Shown here: positions 1 to 10,330 of the stretch, piece by piece
Numbering within the stretch: position 1 is the stretch's first letter
Layout: each line of letters starts with the position of its first letter
Assembly (NCBI GenBank): GCA_003427395.1
Contig: BFEA01000455.1
Span: 33,078 to 69,377, forward strand
Direction: 5' to 3'
Source of the DNA: Chara braunii
Taxonomy: Eukaryota; Streptophyta; Charophyceae; Charales; Characeae
Length of the DNA stretch: 36,300 bases
Program-made: the position numbers and the translations under genes
The notes under the pieces: model-generated
Told to the model about the DNA's origin: nothing
Databases searched by the model: none
The model's input: only the letters and a program-made list of their open reading frames with translations

Positions 1-42
<42 letters not shown>
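1..42. repeat. (AG)n microsatellite
   Basis: Uninterrupted AG dinucleotide run at the very start of the window, ending 48 bases before the first ATG of the oxygenase ORF. It probably continues outside the window. Confidence 0.97.
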
Positions 43-44
<2 letters not shown>

Positions 45-90
45 GAAAGTCGATTTTGAATCTCTGTCTGCTTGACGCCGTGATCTGGCC

Positions 91-2304
91 ATGGCGATGG
101 CAACGTATTCAACCACAGGCGTCCGCGTGGCAAGCAGGTGGGCGGCGTTCTCCGCTGACGCAGAGAAGCCACTTCGGACACGTGTTTCGGGTGTCGAGGC
201 GGTTGGCATAAATACGAGAGCGCCACGTGTCATCACCCGGGGACGCCTGGAGACTGGCGGCATTCCACCACGGAAATGTCCAAGCTGGTTAAGAGAGACA
301 CAGTGGATCGGTCCTCTAGCCTGGAGTGTAAGCGAGAAGGGAAGGACTTGGCCAATGAGAGCGCCGACTTTGTCCAGCTCGAAGATGACGTGGCGTTTTG
401 GTGATTTGTCGTGGGAGGAAGACGGTGAATCTTCGTCGCAGGACGTCTTTTTCGTCGCAGCGGGGCCCAAGAGGACGAGAGGGGGGAACTCTCTTTCCCC
501 CGTTATCCGAGGAGCAGCTATGGCGGCCGGAGCTTTTGGTTCCCATGCAAACAAGCCTTCCTCAAAGGTTACGGCACCAGCTATGGCGACAGAGACGCCG
601 GCGGCATCAGGCCTTGACGAGCAAAATGCTGACGTGGCTAACGAAGAGCCCTCGTTTCAGTGGAGCCGCCATTGGTATGGCGTGGCGGTGGAAGCTCAGC
701 TTGACAGAAGGCAGCCTCATGCCATCACCGTCCTGGGCCGTCGATTCGTCTTGTGGTGGGACAGGTCCGCCCAGGAACAGGATGCAACGATCGGAGTGGG
801 CAGAGAGGAGACGGAGGGGGGGAATGGTGGCGGCGCTGGCGCTTTGAGCAAAGCAGATTACGAGGATGTGATCCGGGGTGGAATGTGGCGAGCTTTCCTG
901 GACCAGTGTCCTCATAGACTGGCTCCGCTCTCAGAAGGCAGAATCGACGAGGAGGGGAGGCTCCAGTGCTCGTACCATGGATGGTCCTTCGGCGGGGATG
1001 GTGGATGCAAGAACATTCCACAAGACAGGCCGGAGCGGCAGGGCAGCACGTCTCCCCGTGCATGCGCAACTGCTGTTCCGACGGGCGTTGTGAACGGGGT
1101 GCTTTTCCTGTGGCCAGATGAGAGTGCAGAGGGTGTAGAGCTGGCCTCCAAGACCCCTCTTCCTGTTGATCCTGCGGTTCACATGCCAGGACTGCTCAGA
1201 AGAGAGCGATACGTGCGGGAGGTACCGTACGGCTACGAGATCCTCGTTGAGAATCTCTTCGATCCCAGCCACTTGTCCTTCGCCCATCACGCCCAAGGTA
1301 CGATGATGTACAGGCAAAAGGGGGCGCCTTTGGACCTAGAAGCGTCCTCGAAGGGTCGTGAGGGTTTCGTTGGGCAGGGTTGGGATACCACACTTCGCCC
1401 TGGCATGTTCTACGTGGAGTTCCAAGCTGCCAGTAGGGTGACACACCGGAGGGAATGGAACATCGGGGGCAGAGATGTGACCGCCATGAACACGTTTTAT
1501 GTCACGCCCAGTGAGCCGGGACGTTCTCTTCTGATCATTGGAGACTCGTTCACACATGTCCCAGACACCGAGGTGTCAGTAGGATCGCTGATGCGCAAAC
1601 TGCATCAAGCTATCCGTACGAAGATGAACGCTTCCCATTTGTTCCTCAATGCCTTCCTAGATGGCGATTCATACTTGCTGCACGTGGCCGAAAAGAACCT
1701 CAACAGGATGAAGATGCAGCGCAACAAAGAGTGGAACGAAGCGTACTACCTGCCCACCGCTTCGGATCGCTGGGTCATTGCTTTCAGGCAATGGTTGCAC
1801 AAATACGCTGGCGGTGGTGTAAAGTGGGCAACTGGGGCCACTTCTCCCGCTCCTAGGACCGCCGGTGCTACCGGGTCGCCGGATAAAGATGTGGATAAGA
1901 TTGTGGATGAGGCTGCGCTTACCGTTTTGTCTCCTCGGGAGGCCCTGGACCGGTACCATCAGCACACGGCCAAATGCCAAGCCTGCTTGAGGTTGCTCAA
2001 CTTCTACAGAACCCTACAGAAGGCCCTTTGTATCGCCTGCGTCCTGTTGGTCTCTATCGCCGCATGCCTTTCGGGCCAGACGGTGCCCCCCATCGTCGCT
2101 AGCAGTGGGGCGAATGGCCCTATGGCTGCTACAGCTGCAGCTGTGTCCTCGTCAGGAGGGAAACTCTTGGGGGTATCCCTCCCCCTTGTCATTCGGGTTG
2201 TGTTGGCCATCCTTTCCGTTGGGGCAGCTATTGGGGCCCTCAAGCTGGAGGACTATATCCAGAATTTCATCTACAAGGGGTACAACCACGCCCTGGTTCC
2301 CTAG
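91..2304 (+). CDS. Rieske non-heme iron oxygenase, pheophorbide a oxygenase (PAO)/PTC52/TIC55 family
   Basis: Family members are plastid membrane Rieske monooxygenases; PAO itself opens the chlorin ring of pheophorbide a during chlorophyll breakdown. The 737-residue ORF has the Rieske [2Fe-2S] ligands C273-x-H275 and C293-x2-H296, and the mononuclear iron set N388-x2-D391-x2-H394-x4-H399. Near the end it has the family's CxxC (C629-x2-C632), two hydrophobic segments at about 645-662 and 697-720, and an FIYK..YNHA-type tail like that of land-plant PAO. Conserved sequence starts near W191, so the N-terminus is long; it is Ser/Thr/Arg-rich and could include a transit peptide. The Met codon at 520 (residue 144) is a plausible alternative start, leaving about 47 residues before the domain. 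About 25 Gly/Glu-rich residues are inserted between the WWDR strand and the first Rieske Cys. No intron is needed. The substrate cannot be assigned from sequence alone. Confidence 0.88.
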   Translation: MAMATYSTTGVRVASRWAAFSADAEKPLRTRVSGVEAVGINTRAPRVITRGRLETGGIPPRKCPSWLRETQWIGPLAWSVSEKGRTWPMRAPTLSSSKMTWRFGDLSWEEDGESSSQDVFFVAAGPKRTRGGNSLSPVIRGAAMAAGAFGSHANKPSSKVTAPAMATETPAASGLDEQNADVANEEPSFQWSRHWYGVAVEAQLDRRQPHAITVLGRRFVLWWDRSAQEQDATIGVGREETEGGNGGGAGALSKADYEDVIRGGMWRAFLDQCPHRLAPLSEGRIDEEGRLQCSYHGWSFGGDGGCKNIPQDRPERQGSTSPRACATAVPTGVVNGVLFLWPDESAEGVELASKTPLPVDPAVHMPGLLRRERYVREVPYGYEILVENLFDPSHLSFAHHAQGTMMYRQKGAPLDLEASSKGREGFVGQGWDTTLRPGMFYVEFQAASRVTHRREWNIGGRDVTAMNTFYVTPSEPGRSLLIIGDSFTHVPDTEVSVGSLMRKLHQAIRTKMNASHLFLNAFLDGDSYLLHVAEKNLNRMKMQRNKEWNEAYYLPTASDRWVIAFRQWLHKYAGGGVKWATGATSPAPRTAGATGSPDKDVDKIVDEAALTVLSPREALDRYHQHTAKCQACLRLLNFYRTLQKALCIACVLLVSIAACLSGQTVPPIVASSGANGPMAATAAAVSSSGGKLLGVSLPLVIRVVLAILSVGAAIGALKLEDYIQNFIYKGYNHALVP
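179..229 (+). promoter_or_regulatory. Possible promoter: two CACGTG G-boxes and a TATA-like site
   Basis: CACGTG occurs at 179-184 and again at 224-229, with a TATA-like CATAAATA at 207-214 between them. G-boxes are common in light- and hormone-regulated plant promoters. The block lies inside the 5' part of the long oxygenase ORF. It therefore only makes sense as a promoter if translation starts downstream, for example at the ATG at 520. This is inference from motifs; no transcript evidence is available. Confidence 0.3.
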
Positions 2305-2503
2305 GTACAGCTTTGGTGGAGAGAGTTCGGGTGTGCTGTGTTCATTTCATTCTACTGTCCATACAGATCGAGGTCCGCCGGGTGAATAGATGATGAATGC
2401 CAATCTCACATGCCCCTTTGTGTTCTCTTCACTGAGCATTGGATAAATGCATGTCACCTGTTGTTTCTTGCGGATCTGCCAGCAGCACTGAGGAGGGCAA
2501 GAA

Positions 2504-2505
<2 letters not shown>

Positions 2506-2597
<92 letters not shown>

Positions 2598-2598
2598 N

Positions 2599-2678
<80 letters not shown>

Positions 2679-2690
2679 TGTGTGTGTGTG
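2506..2690. repeat. Compound (CT)n(GT)n microsatellite with one N
   Basis: A CT run changes to GT, then an N at 2598, then a second CT run and a second GT run with TATG interruptions. It ends exactly where the element 1 LTR begins. The single N may mark an unresolved base or collapsed repeat. The stretch between 2305 and 2505 is the presumed 3' flank of the oxygenase gene and shows nothing else recognisable. Confidence 0.95.
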
Positions 2691-2726
2691 TGTTACATGC
2701 TGCGCCTGCACACGAGGGCCATTTTC

Positions 2727-3036
2727 CAGGCCCTGCGTCGTTCAGGCTGGAAGCCTGAATTTCAGGCTCAAAGCCTGAAAATAAGGGCCTGCAGAACCCA
2801 TGACGGGTCAGCCCGAATGCCTGGCACCCGGGGCCAACAGGCCCTGCATCGTTTCAGCCAAAAAAGGCCTGAGCCTTTTCAGCCTGAAACTGAGGGTTAT
2901 TTTCGGGTCTACAGGCCCCATGACGGTTCAGCCGAAAAGCCTGACATCCAGGGCCCACAGGCCCTGCATCGTTTCAGCCTAAAAAAAGGCCTGAGCCCTT
3001 TTAGCCTGAAACTGAGGGCTATTCTGGGGCCCTCGT
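2727..3036 (+). repeat. 120-bp tandem repeat in U3, about 2.5 units
   Basis: Two full units start at about 2797 and 2917, exactly 120 bp apart, both beginning CCCATGACGG. A partial unit lies upstream. Each contains an AGGCCCTGC(A/G)TCGTT core followed by TCAGCCTGAAA-like motifs. In the upstream partial unit there are two consecutive perfect hairpins: TTCAGGCT / AGCCTGAA at 2741-2759 and TTTCAGGCT / AGCCTGAAA at 2760-2780, each with a 3-base loop. Direct repeats upstream of a TATA box are typical of LTR enhancers; that role is inferred. Confidence 0.85.
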
Positions 3037-3168
3037 CAGACCGGCCTGCCCTGAAACAAGCACATTCGGGCATTGGCGGGAGTGACTTGCCCCGAAGCTT
3101 CCTCAGGGGCTAGCATGTTCAGTTATTGGCAAGAGCAGCCTCCTGGACGGTCCTGGACGGGCCAGCAC

Positions 3169-3176
3169 TATATAAG
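3169..3176 (+). promoter_or_regulatory. TATA box of element 1 LTR
   Basis: TATATAAG follows the repeated U3 block and the duplicated decamer, and lies about 900 bp before the LTR end. Transcription would be expected to start about 25-30 bp downstream. Position and sequence fit an RNA polymerase II LTR promoter; activity is not shown. Confidence 0.65.
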
Positions 3177-4068
3177 ACTGGCCCGCCCCACAGGTTGACA
3201 CACAGACGAGAGGAGACTGCCCAGGCACTCGACGTACACTTCTACAGGCAGGGAGTAGTCTTCAGCATTCGGCAGCAGCACTCTAGAGGAGTGCTGCAGT
3301 AGTAGTGGTAGTGTTAGCTCTAGTCATCGGCGCTGGGCGCTAGTAGGAGGTAGAGTAGCGTTGGAGGGAGACAGAGATTGGGCGGAGGCCAGGGAGACTT
3401 ACCTGCAGCGCGATAGCTCCAGCTCGCCATCGAGGTACCTGCAGCACAGCGCCGTCATCACAGGTCAGTACCTGGCACTTGGAAGAAAGAGAGAGAGAGA
3501 GAGAGAGTTCTTCTTCTTCCTCTTCTCAGTCCACCATCTCTCCCTTACCCTCTCGCTACCTGACTTCACTGCACCAGCAGACTGCGAGAGTGAGAGTGGA
3601 TACTTACAGAGGATACAGGCAGAGGTTGCAACGGGCATGTGGCCCAGGATCTGATTTGACATTCTTGAGGTAGACATTGTTTGGACGTCGGCAAGGGACT
3701 GTTTTGGACTTTGCTATTGCGATATCGATCTTCTCCCTCGCCTCCATCTTCGTCCTTCCTCCCCCCTCCATCTCTCATCCGTGGTATCTCCCCATGTGCA
3801 TGTAAAGGGAGGGACCTTATTCTGTGTATGCAGTCCCTCCTCTTCTTCTCACATGTGTGATGTCTGATGGGATGTCGTGACAGTCCAGGTCAGATCAGGA
3901 CTTATTTCAAAGTCTTCCGCTGTGCTATCAAATGCCATTTTTCATGTATCGGGATGTACATTGTCTGTTGATGTTTCACTAACAGTACTGTAACCTTGTC
4001 CATTCAGTCCTTTTCATCACATTGCGGATCCTTGACTGAACACATAGCCCAACTGGGCATGTAACAGT

Positions 4069-4080
4069 TGGTATTGGAGC
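4069..4080 (+). other. Element 1 primer-binding site candidate (initiator tRNA-Met type)
   Basis: TGGTATTGGAGC begins two bases after the LTR end. The common plant sequence complementary to the initiator tRNA-Met 3' end starts TGGTATCAGAGC, so 10 of 12 bases match, with two transitions. The match stops after this, so the site is decayed or uses a different Met tRNA. Confidence 0.55.
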
Positions 4081-4624
4081 ACCGCACGTGAAACGGGACA
4101 ACCTGATCCGACACGTGTGCGGGGGACTAATTAGTTGATTAGTCTCGATTGATTGATTGACTGATTAGAGTACACTAGATAGCCCCCAAAATCACGATTT
4201 TGACTTAACTGCCGAAAATCGAGATTTTTTTTTATTTTTTTTTTTTTCTCTTTCTTGGATTTTGTTTTCCCGCTATTTCTGTTGTGGAAAATCGCAATAG
4301 CGCAACACCTGAAATTTCCGTTTTTTTTCTGAAAATTCGAAATTTCATTGTTGGAAATCCAGAATATCTTTTTTTAAAAATTTCGATTTTGCATTTCCCG
4401 TTACTTAGAAATCCGGAATACTCTTTTTCGGAATTCGTTTTTTTTCAAAACGGCACGGGAAAATCCTTCTGGCAATTACCACTTTCCAAACTGCGCACAC
4501 TCTCATCTAAGTAATTCCGAATATTTTTTTACTTTTCATTTGCAGTCTTGAAGTCCGAAATTTTTTTCTTCTCTCAGTTGTATTCCGCATTTCGAGGGAT
4601 TGGGGGAGCTTGCTGAACTTGCAA
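4081..4624 (+). other. Element 1 untranslated leader, AT-rich
   Basis: Between the primer-binding site and gag is an AT-rich stretch with several poly-T tracts (for example near 4225-4250) and repeated AAATTTCGA/GAAATTTC-like words. No coding pattern is seen in either strand. It fits a retrotransposon leader carrying packaging signals, but no specific structure could be identified. Confidence 0.5.
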
Positions 4625-5746
4625 ATGAGTGAAAACAAGATTGCCTTCCTCCTCTCCCATCTCACGGACCTCCTGGCAACGTGCATCGCACAACAGGAGG
4701 ACATTCATAGCCTCGACGCCGAGGTCAAACGCGTCCGCAGCCGCCTTCAGCAGGTGGAGCAATGACCTGTCGCCGCCCCCGTTGCGCTACTCAACAATTG
4801 GAGCAGCGGGTCTGTGCTGCCGCAGCCAGCCCGAGTTCGGGACAACACGAGTCAACTCCCAAGTTTGACGGTCAGGAGATCTTCTGCGATTCAACAAAGA
4901 CGGCCAGTTCAGTGGTTCCGCAAGTTTGAACTCACGTTGCGGCTGCATCTCGTCAGCGAATGCAAGCATTACGCGTACTTATACTCCCGGTCGGGAGGCG
5001 CATGCCAGGCATAGCTGGACAATCTCTTGTCCCAGTACGGGGTGGTCGCTGCCAAGTTACACACGAAGATCAGCTGGGAAGACCTGAAGGCGGCGTGGCA
5101 TAAGCGGTTCCAAGTAGAGCCGCCGGAGATCAAGGTCATGAACAAGCTAATGACCTTCGAACAAGGCTCGATGTTGAGTGTCGACTGGATTGCCGAGTAC
5201 CAACGCTTGACATTCGTCCCAGGTCTCCCGATGGGCTTCAAAGTCATCAAACACTACTTCATCTCGAGGTCGTGTCCGGTGTTGAGCAACGCCTTGACTC
5301 ATGTCGAGGACACACTGACGACGTCGGCAGAACTTTTCGACAAGGCCGCACAGATTATTGTCACGAACAAGGAAGCCAAGAACCTCAGTCGTTCGTCTGC
5401 AGCAGGCCCGAGCAGGGACCAGCATCGGCCCAAAGTGACCGTGGTCGCCGCGGCATCGCCAAGCGACCAATCTAGCGAGGTCGGGTTTGCCAATGAAGGG
5501 GACAGACTCGCAGCTGCCTGGGATGGTGGCCGCCCCGGCCGAGGCCGAGGACGCGGCAAATCGAAGACACACACCACATCTACCCCCGAGCCCGGTGCAA
5601 CAGCTCAAGCCCTATGAACCCACTACGGTCTCTCGGAGCAAGCCTACAAGCAACGCACGAGATACCGATATTGTTTGTGGTATAACAGCGATTGCCACGA
5701 GACAGCGGGCTGCCCAACGAAAGGCAAGGGCAAACAAGAAAACTGA
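4625..5746 (+). pseudogene. Element 1 gag remnant (capsid domain plus degenerate zinc knuckle)
   Basis: Gag packages the element RNA. An ATG at 4625 opens a short coiled-coil-like segment (MSENKIAFLLSHL...), ending in a TGA at about 4763. The capsid-like domain follows, with QWFRKFELTLRL and AYLYSRSGGACQA motifs. A TAG at 5012 interrupts it, then it continues in the same frame as LDNLLSQYG through KHYFISRSCP to an RGRGRG basic stretch and a TGA at 5615. The same frame resumes to a C-x2-Y-x4-H-x4-C segment at 5672-5713, a zinc knuckle whose second Cys is Tyr. One small frame slip lies near 4858. Several stops sit where Trp would be expected, so they look like G-to-A changes. Not translatable as a whole. 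Confidence 0.78.
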
Positions 5747-6123
5747 GCGACGCCGAGAGTGGCTTGACGACACTCTCGACGCCTTCGGAACCGGTTTCTT
5801 CGCGAGTAACTGACCTTCATTCCGGGGCGCATGTGGAAGTCGATAGTCCTCCTCTTCTCTATTTTTTTGAGGACTATGCTGCCCGGCTCGTTCCTACGCT
5901 GGGTACTTTTGCTCAAGGATAAGACGTGTATGCGGAATCTTCTCCATCCAACAGCGGTTCATTATGGTCTTCAGGTGGTTCTTCACGGGATTCGGCGCGC
6001 GAGTTCAACATAGAGGTATTGGACCCGCTCACGTCTGAGGATTTTGCATGGCTTCCTCTCCCGACCACGGGCCGCTTGCCGGAAACGTAATGCGCATCAC
6101 TCTGCGCTCATCTTCATAAGTTT

Positions 6124-7642
6124 TTGTCCTTCTATGCACCACCAACTTCGCCGATGGATGACGAGGTCGTGGTGGGGGACATCTTGGCGTATGTTACCAA
6201 GGTGGCCCGCGAGTTTCGCACGCAGCGGTACGACGACAACAACGCACCACTGATGTATGTCCGCATCCAAGTTGGGCAAGCATCCTACAACGCTTTGCTG
6301 GATAGCGGCGCGACTTGCAATTTTATGAGCCAAGCCTTTATGCAAAAGGCTGGCCTTGGCGCACAAGTTCGGAGGAAGGCAAACCCAACGGTGATCAAGT
6401 TGGCGGATGGTAAGACACAACAACTTCTCGACCGTTACATCGAGGCCGTACCGGTGTATTTTGCACCTCATGCATGCGAACCGGTCACGTTCGACATTTT
6501 GGACACGGACTTCGACATTATTTTGGGAATGCCTTGGCTTGCAAGTGCGGATCACACGGTCAACTTCCACCAACGGACTCTTAACGTTGGCAACGCCTTC
6601 AGCATCGAAGTGTCGTGTACCATTCCTCTTCCGCACCCTTCGATCCGGTGCCAAGTAGTGACGGCTAAGTCATTCCGGGCTACTTGCGCCTACGAGCAGC
6701 CCGAGGAGATAGGCCTATGTTTCCTACGAACCGTCGCGGTAGCCGACTCTTCCCCCACGGACTTGTCTTCGGACCCCCGTGTGGTGCGGTTGCTCGATGA
6801 GTTCGCCGACATCTTCGAGTCACCTACCGGTGTGGTGCCGGATCGGCCGATCTCTCACGAGATCATTCTTGAGGTCGGTGTCGTGCCGCCAAAAGGTTGC
6901 ATCTATCGGATGAGCAAGGAGGAACTTGAGGTCCTTCGTACACAACTCGACGACTTGTTGGCCAAGGGCTGGATCTGCCCGAGTAGCTCCCCATATGGAG
7001 CACCAGTTCTTTTTGTACGAAAGAAGAACAAGGATCTATGTCTGTGCATCGACTACCGCAAGCTCAACGCGCAAACCGTCAAGAATGTGGGGCCTCTTCC
7101 TCGTATCGACGATCTTCTTGAGCGATTGGGCGGTGCCAAGTACTTTCCCAAGTTGGACTTGAAGTCGGGGTATCATCAAATTTTGATACGCCTGAATGAT
7201 TGCTACAAGACCGCGTTCAAGACACGGTATGGGCATTTTGAGTGGGTGGTCATGCCTTTTGGCCTCACCAATGCCCCGGCAACCTTCCAAGCGGCAATGA
7301 CCAACGAGTTCCGTGCGATATTGGATCGGTTCGTGCTGGTCTACTTAGACGACATTCTCGTCTATAGCCGGACCTTGGAGAATCATCTTGAGCATCTTCA
7401 ACGAGTGTTGGAGACGCTCCGCCGTGCCAAGTACAAATCCAACCGCGACAAGTGCGAATTCGTCCGGCAAGAGCTTGAGTACTTGGGCCATTTCGTCACG
7501 CCGGAGGGCATCAGCCCGCTATCGGAAAAGATTCAAGCCATCTAAGAGTGGTTGGAGCCACGTAACGTCACGGATGTTCGTTCGTTCCTTGGCCTTGCCG
7601 GCTACTATCAGCGCTTCATCAAGGGTTATTCGAAGATCGGGG
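6124..7642 (+). pseudogene. Element 1 pol remnant: aspartic protease and reverse transcriptase, truncated
   Basis: The longest open part is 6124-7545 (473 codons). The retropepsin signature LLDSGA lies at residues 58-63, with a second protease motif IILGMPWL. RT follows with KLDLKSGYHQI, MPFGLTNAPATFQ and the catalytic YLDD at residues 407-410. A TAA at 7543 interrupts AI-EWL, where Gln is usual. The frame then continues through [21 protein letters not shown] and is cut at 7642 by the start of the element 2 LTR. RNase H and integrase are gone. PR then RT fits Ty3/gypsy. The linker 5747-6123 has scattered pol-like residues (LTSEDFAWLPLP near 6030-6065) but no open frame. Confidence 0.88.
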
Positions 7643-7651
7643 TGTCGGCAC

Positions 7652-7673
7652 GGATACCCTGACAAGGGTATCC
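7652..7673. repeat. LTR-terminal palindrome
   Basis: GGATACCCT and AGGGTATCC form a perfect 9-bp inverted repeat with spacer GACA, nine bases inside the LTR start. The 3' LTR keeps a 7-bp version (28176-28193). A third relative at 34500-34525 has perfect 12-bp arms. Confidence 0.85.
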
Positions 7674-8681
7674 ACCCTGGTTTTTGTGAGTGAAAAAAAA
7701 TAAGCTTGGATTAGACCGTGTGAGGCGCGGCCGTAACTACGACCTATTTTTTATTTAGGAATTTGACTAAGAAAGAAGTTGAGTGGGCGCGCAGTTTTAA
7801 GGCGCGCTTGTGATTCTTCTGTTTGATTGTGCAGCCGACTTAGTTGACCGGTTTCATTTTTGCTATAGAGGAGAATAAGGAATAGGAGGCTTGTCTTCGT
7901 TCAGCACGTTGGCCAGTGGTAGGCTTGGCGTAAGAAGTAGAGCGCGAGGTAGCCATGGCACCGATTGAGCAAGCTAGCGAGGATGCTTAGCGGCCGTGTG
8001 CTTAGTTGTAGGTGAGAATGAGGCCAGGCTGGGCGCTGCGCCGCATCATCTTTTATTGAATTTCGCGCAAGCCAGTCTCAGGTTTGGGCTTAGCCCTATA
8101 GGTTACGACATTGGATTGCTGCGGCGGAGGTACGGGGTTCGAGGCCGGCGAGCGACGGCATGGGAGCGGCGGAGCACGAAGGGGACCGAGGGGTAGAGGG
8201 TCCCGCGGGACTATCCCCCTTGGTTTTGTCGAGGAAGCCCCGGTGGCAAGCCCGCAAAAAGGGGCCTGGAGAGGCGCCGCGCTGATCCCAACCCCGTTGT
8301 GCCTCTTATGACAATCGTCAGTCTGATATTCCTATTTTTTTTTTTTCAATTATTTATTATCATTATTTATCATCGTTGTTTTGTTTACCCGGTTGGTTGC
8401 ATTCCGGAGCATCTTGAGCCTATGACGTGCGGCGTAGATGCGGCTGCTGCAGTCCGAGAGGTCGATGTCAAGGGCCTGTAGCCGTTGCGGTCCGAAAGGT
8501 CAACGATTGTTCGGAGGTGACCCCTGGTGGGCCAGAGCAGATAGTCGAAGGTGGCGAGTCTGCCGGTGCTGAGTTAGTAGTGCCCAGTCCCAGTCTCCCC
8601 AAACCCGGTCAGGCGATGTTGTGGGGGACGGTGGGTACGCCGGGCCTGATGAGAAGAGGGCAGGGCGGTACCTCATAAAAG

Positions 8682-8688
8682 TATAAAT
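8682..8688 (+). promoter_or_regulatory. TATA-like site in element 2 LTR (upstream candidate)
   Basis: TATAAAT in the context CATAAAAGTATAAATCAAG, conserved in the 3' LTR copy at 29219-29225. It is one of two candidates for the LTR promoter; the one at 11227 is nearer to the structured region. Confidence 0.35.
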
Positions 8689-9159
8689 CAAGTGGCTGCG
8701 CCTAGCTATTCGTCCATTCCTGCGTAAGCTATGAGGAAGTGCTAACACAGTGGCTCGTACGTTGACGGTCTGCGGAGCCCGACGTCGAACAGCGAGTGGC
8801 CATAGCATAGAGACGGCGGCAGACGCCGTTGCCATAGCTCTCGAGATAGCGTAGGCTGGGCAGGTCCAGAGGGCGGCATGCGGGGGACTCAGCAGGACCA
8901 ACAGTTTGCATAGGAGTGTACGAACGGGAAGTGCAGTGCTAGGGTGGGATGGTGGGCGATGTGCGCCAGTAATCTTGGTTGAGGATCTGCGGAGACTATA
9001 CCGTTGATCTATGGTTGTGGGCGTTAGTCGTCCACACGACGTGCCTTTCGGTTGCATGCACGAAGGGCAGGCGAGGAAGCAAGCCGTGTTGTGTTAGTAT
9101 TGGAGCTGATACCCGCTGTTCGCTGAGATGGAGGGCATGGTTGTTTTTGTCGATGACTG

Positions 9160-10330
9160 AGTTGTGGGGGCTAGGCGCCATCGCCATCTGAGATGGACCC
9201 GTGCCTGTATGCAGTGCTAAGTTATCACGTCGCTAAGCTTCGAGGGTGAGCGCTCAGCGCCATATTCCTCCGACTAAGGCCGGGGGTCGGACCACGCTGT
9301 GAGCTGCTGTATCTGCAAGTTTGGGGTGGGGAGTTGACCACCGCGGTGGCATCTTTTGCATGCATAGCTGACGAAACAACGATCCGTGTGTACTGGCTCA
9401 AGGGAGGGTACCTGTCATCCCGCAGGTCTTAGGACGCTGTGCGCCATAGCCATCTAGGGGTGTGCATTCGGACGGTGCGCTAAGCAGCCATAATTGTCGA
9501 GTTGAGTCTGGGCCTTGTGTTCGGAGCTGCTTCGTTGTTGGCCTTCGGGTTTGGGCGCTGGTCGCCAGTTTGGTGCGTTTCCGACTTACAGACATGAGAA
9601 GGGGGTGTGGTGCACCACCGCTGTCCGAAGAAGTTTGTAGCCGACCGAGGTAGTCGTCAGCACTGTCAGGTTTATGAGCTGTGGGTGCGGTCTGAGCGCC
9701 ATAGTCACCTAAAGGGGGCTTGCAATCGAGCTGTGTTTTTTGGCTCCCTGAGTGTGTATGCTTACGTATCTTTGGGTTTTGGGTGGAGTTGTTGACCGCC
9801 AGTATGATGTAGACCGTCGTATGGGTAGAGTGAGAGAGAGAGAGACAGTGGGGTTGATTGAGGTGGCATCGAGGCTGGTGCCCGTTACCCCGCGTGTGTG
9901 CGCTACTGGATTGGTGATCGTCGAAGTGAGGCGCTGGGAGTTATTATTGTTTGTCAGGAGTTGAGGTTCGATTTGCACGTCAGGCTGTTATATCTCCGTG
10001 CTCTAAGTCTAGGCGCCGGATTCCCGCCGGCCACATTTCTGAATTTTGAGTTCGGGAGTTGCATCCCGAGATCTTTTGAGGGGAGGCGGTGTTCGGGTTG
10101 GGTATTAGATTGCTTTGTTTTCAAGCCTTGGATGCTGGGCACCGTTGCCGCCTGTCGAGGAACGGTGTTCGGGCTATGCCCAGGGCTGCCATGTCCGCAA
10201 GTGGTGAGTCTGGGCTGTGAGTATGGGTGCTGTGTGTGGTAACTAGTTGTGAAAGGTTTGGAGTCGGACTGTGCTCGTGAATTGTTGAGTATTGGAGCTC
10301 TGATTCTGGGCGCTGTGCTATGGTCTGCTA
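9160..10330 (+). repeat. Degenerate interspersed GCGC-motif repeat
   Basis: A word close to (T/A)GGCGC(C/T)(A/G) followed by AT-GCCATCT- or ATTCCTCC-like sequence recurs at about 9170, 9250, 9437, 9698, 10010, 10138 and 10305, spaced about 80-300 bp. It may be the residue of an old tandem repeat. The same positions are kept in the 3' LTR (about 29690-30870). Boundaries are approximate. Confidence 0.35.

Larger units (their letters stand above)
2691..4066 (+). mobile_element. Element 1 5' LTR
   Basis: It begins TGTTACATGC (2691-2700) and ends GCATGTAACA (4057-4066), a perfect 10-bp inverted pair with the usual TG...CA ends. U3 carries a 120-bp tandem repeat with palindromic cores, a tandem decamer (TCCTGGACGG twice, 3141-3160) and a TATA box at 3169. 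The part from 3628 to 4065 recurs at 32592-32967, where about 60 bp matching roughly 3722-3785 is absent. A GA-rich run lies at 3488-3507. Confidence 0.9.

Noticed and set aside
2410-3113. ORFs through the CT/GT microsatellite
   Set aside because: Frames stay open only because dinucleotide repeats lack stop codons; the translated products are Ser-Leu and Cys-Val runs.
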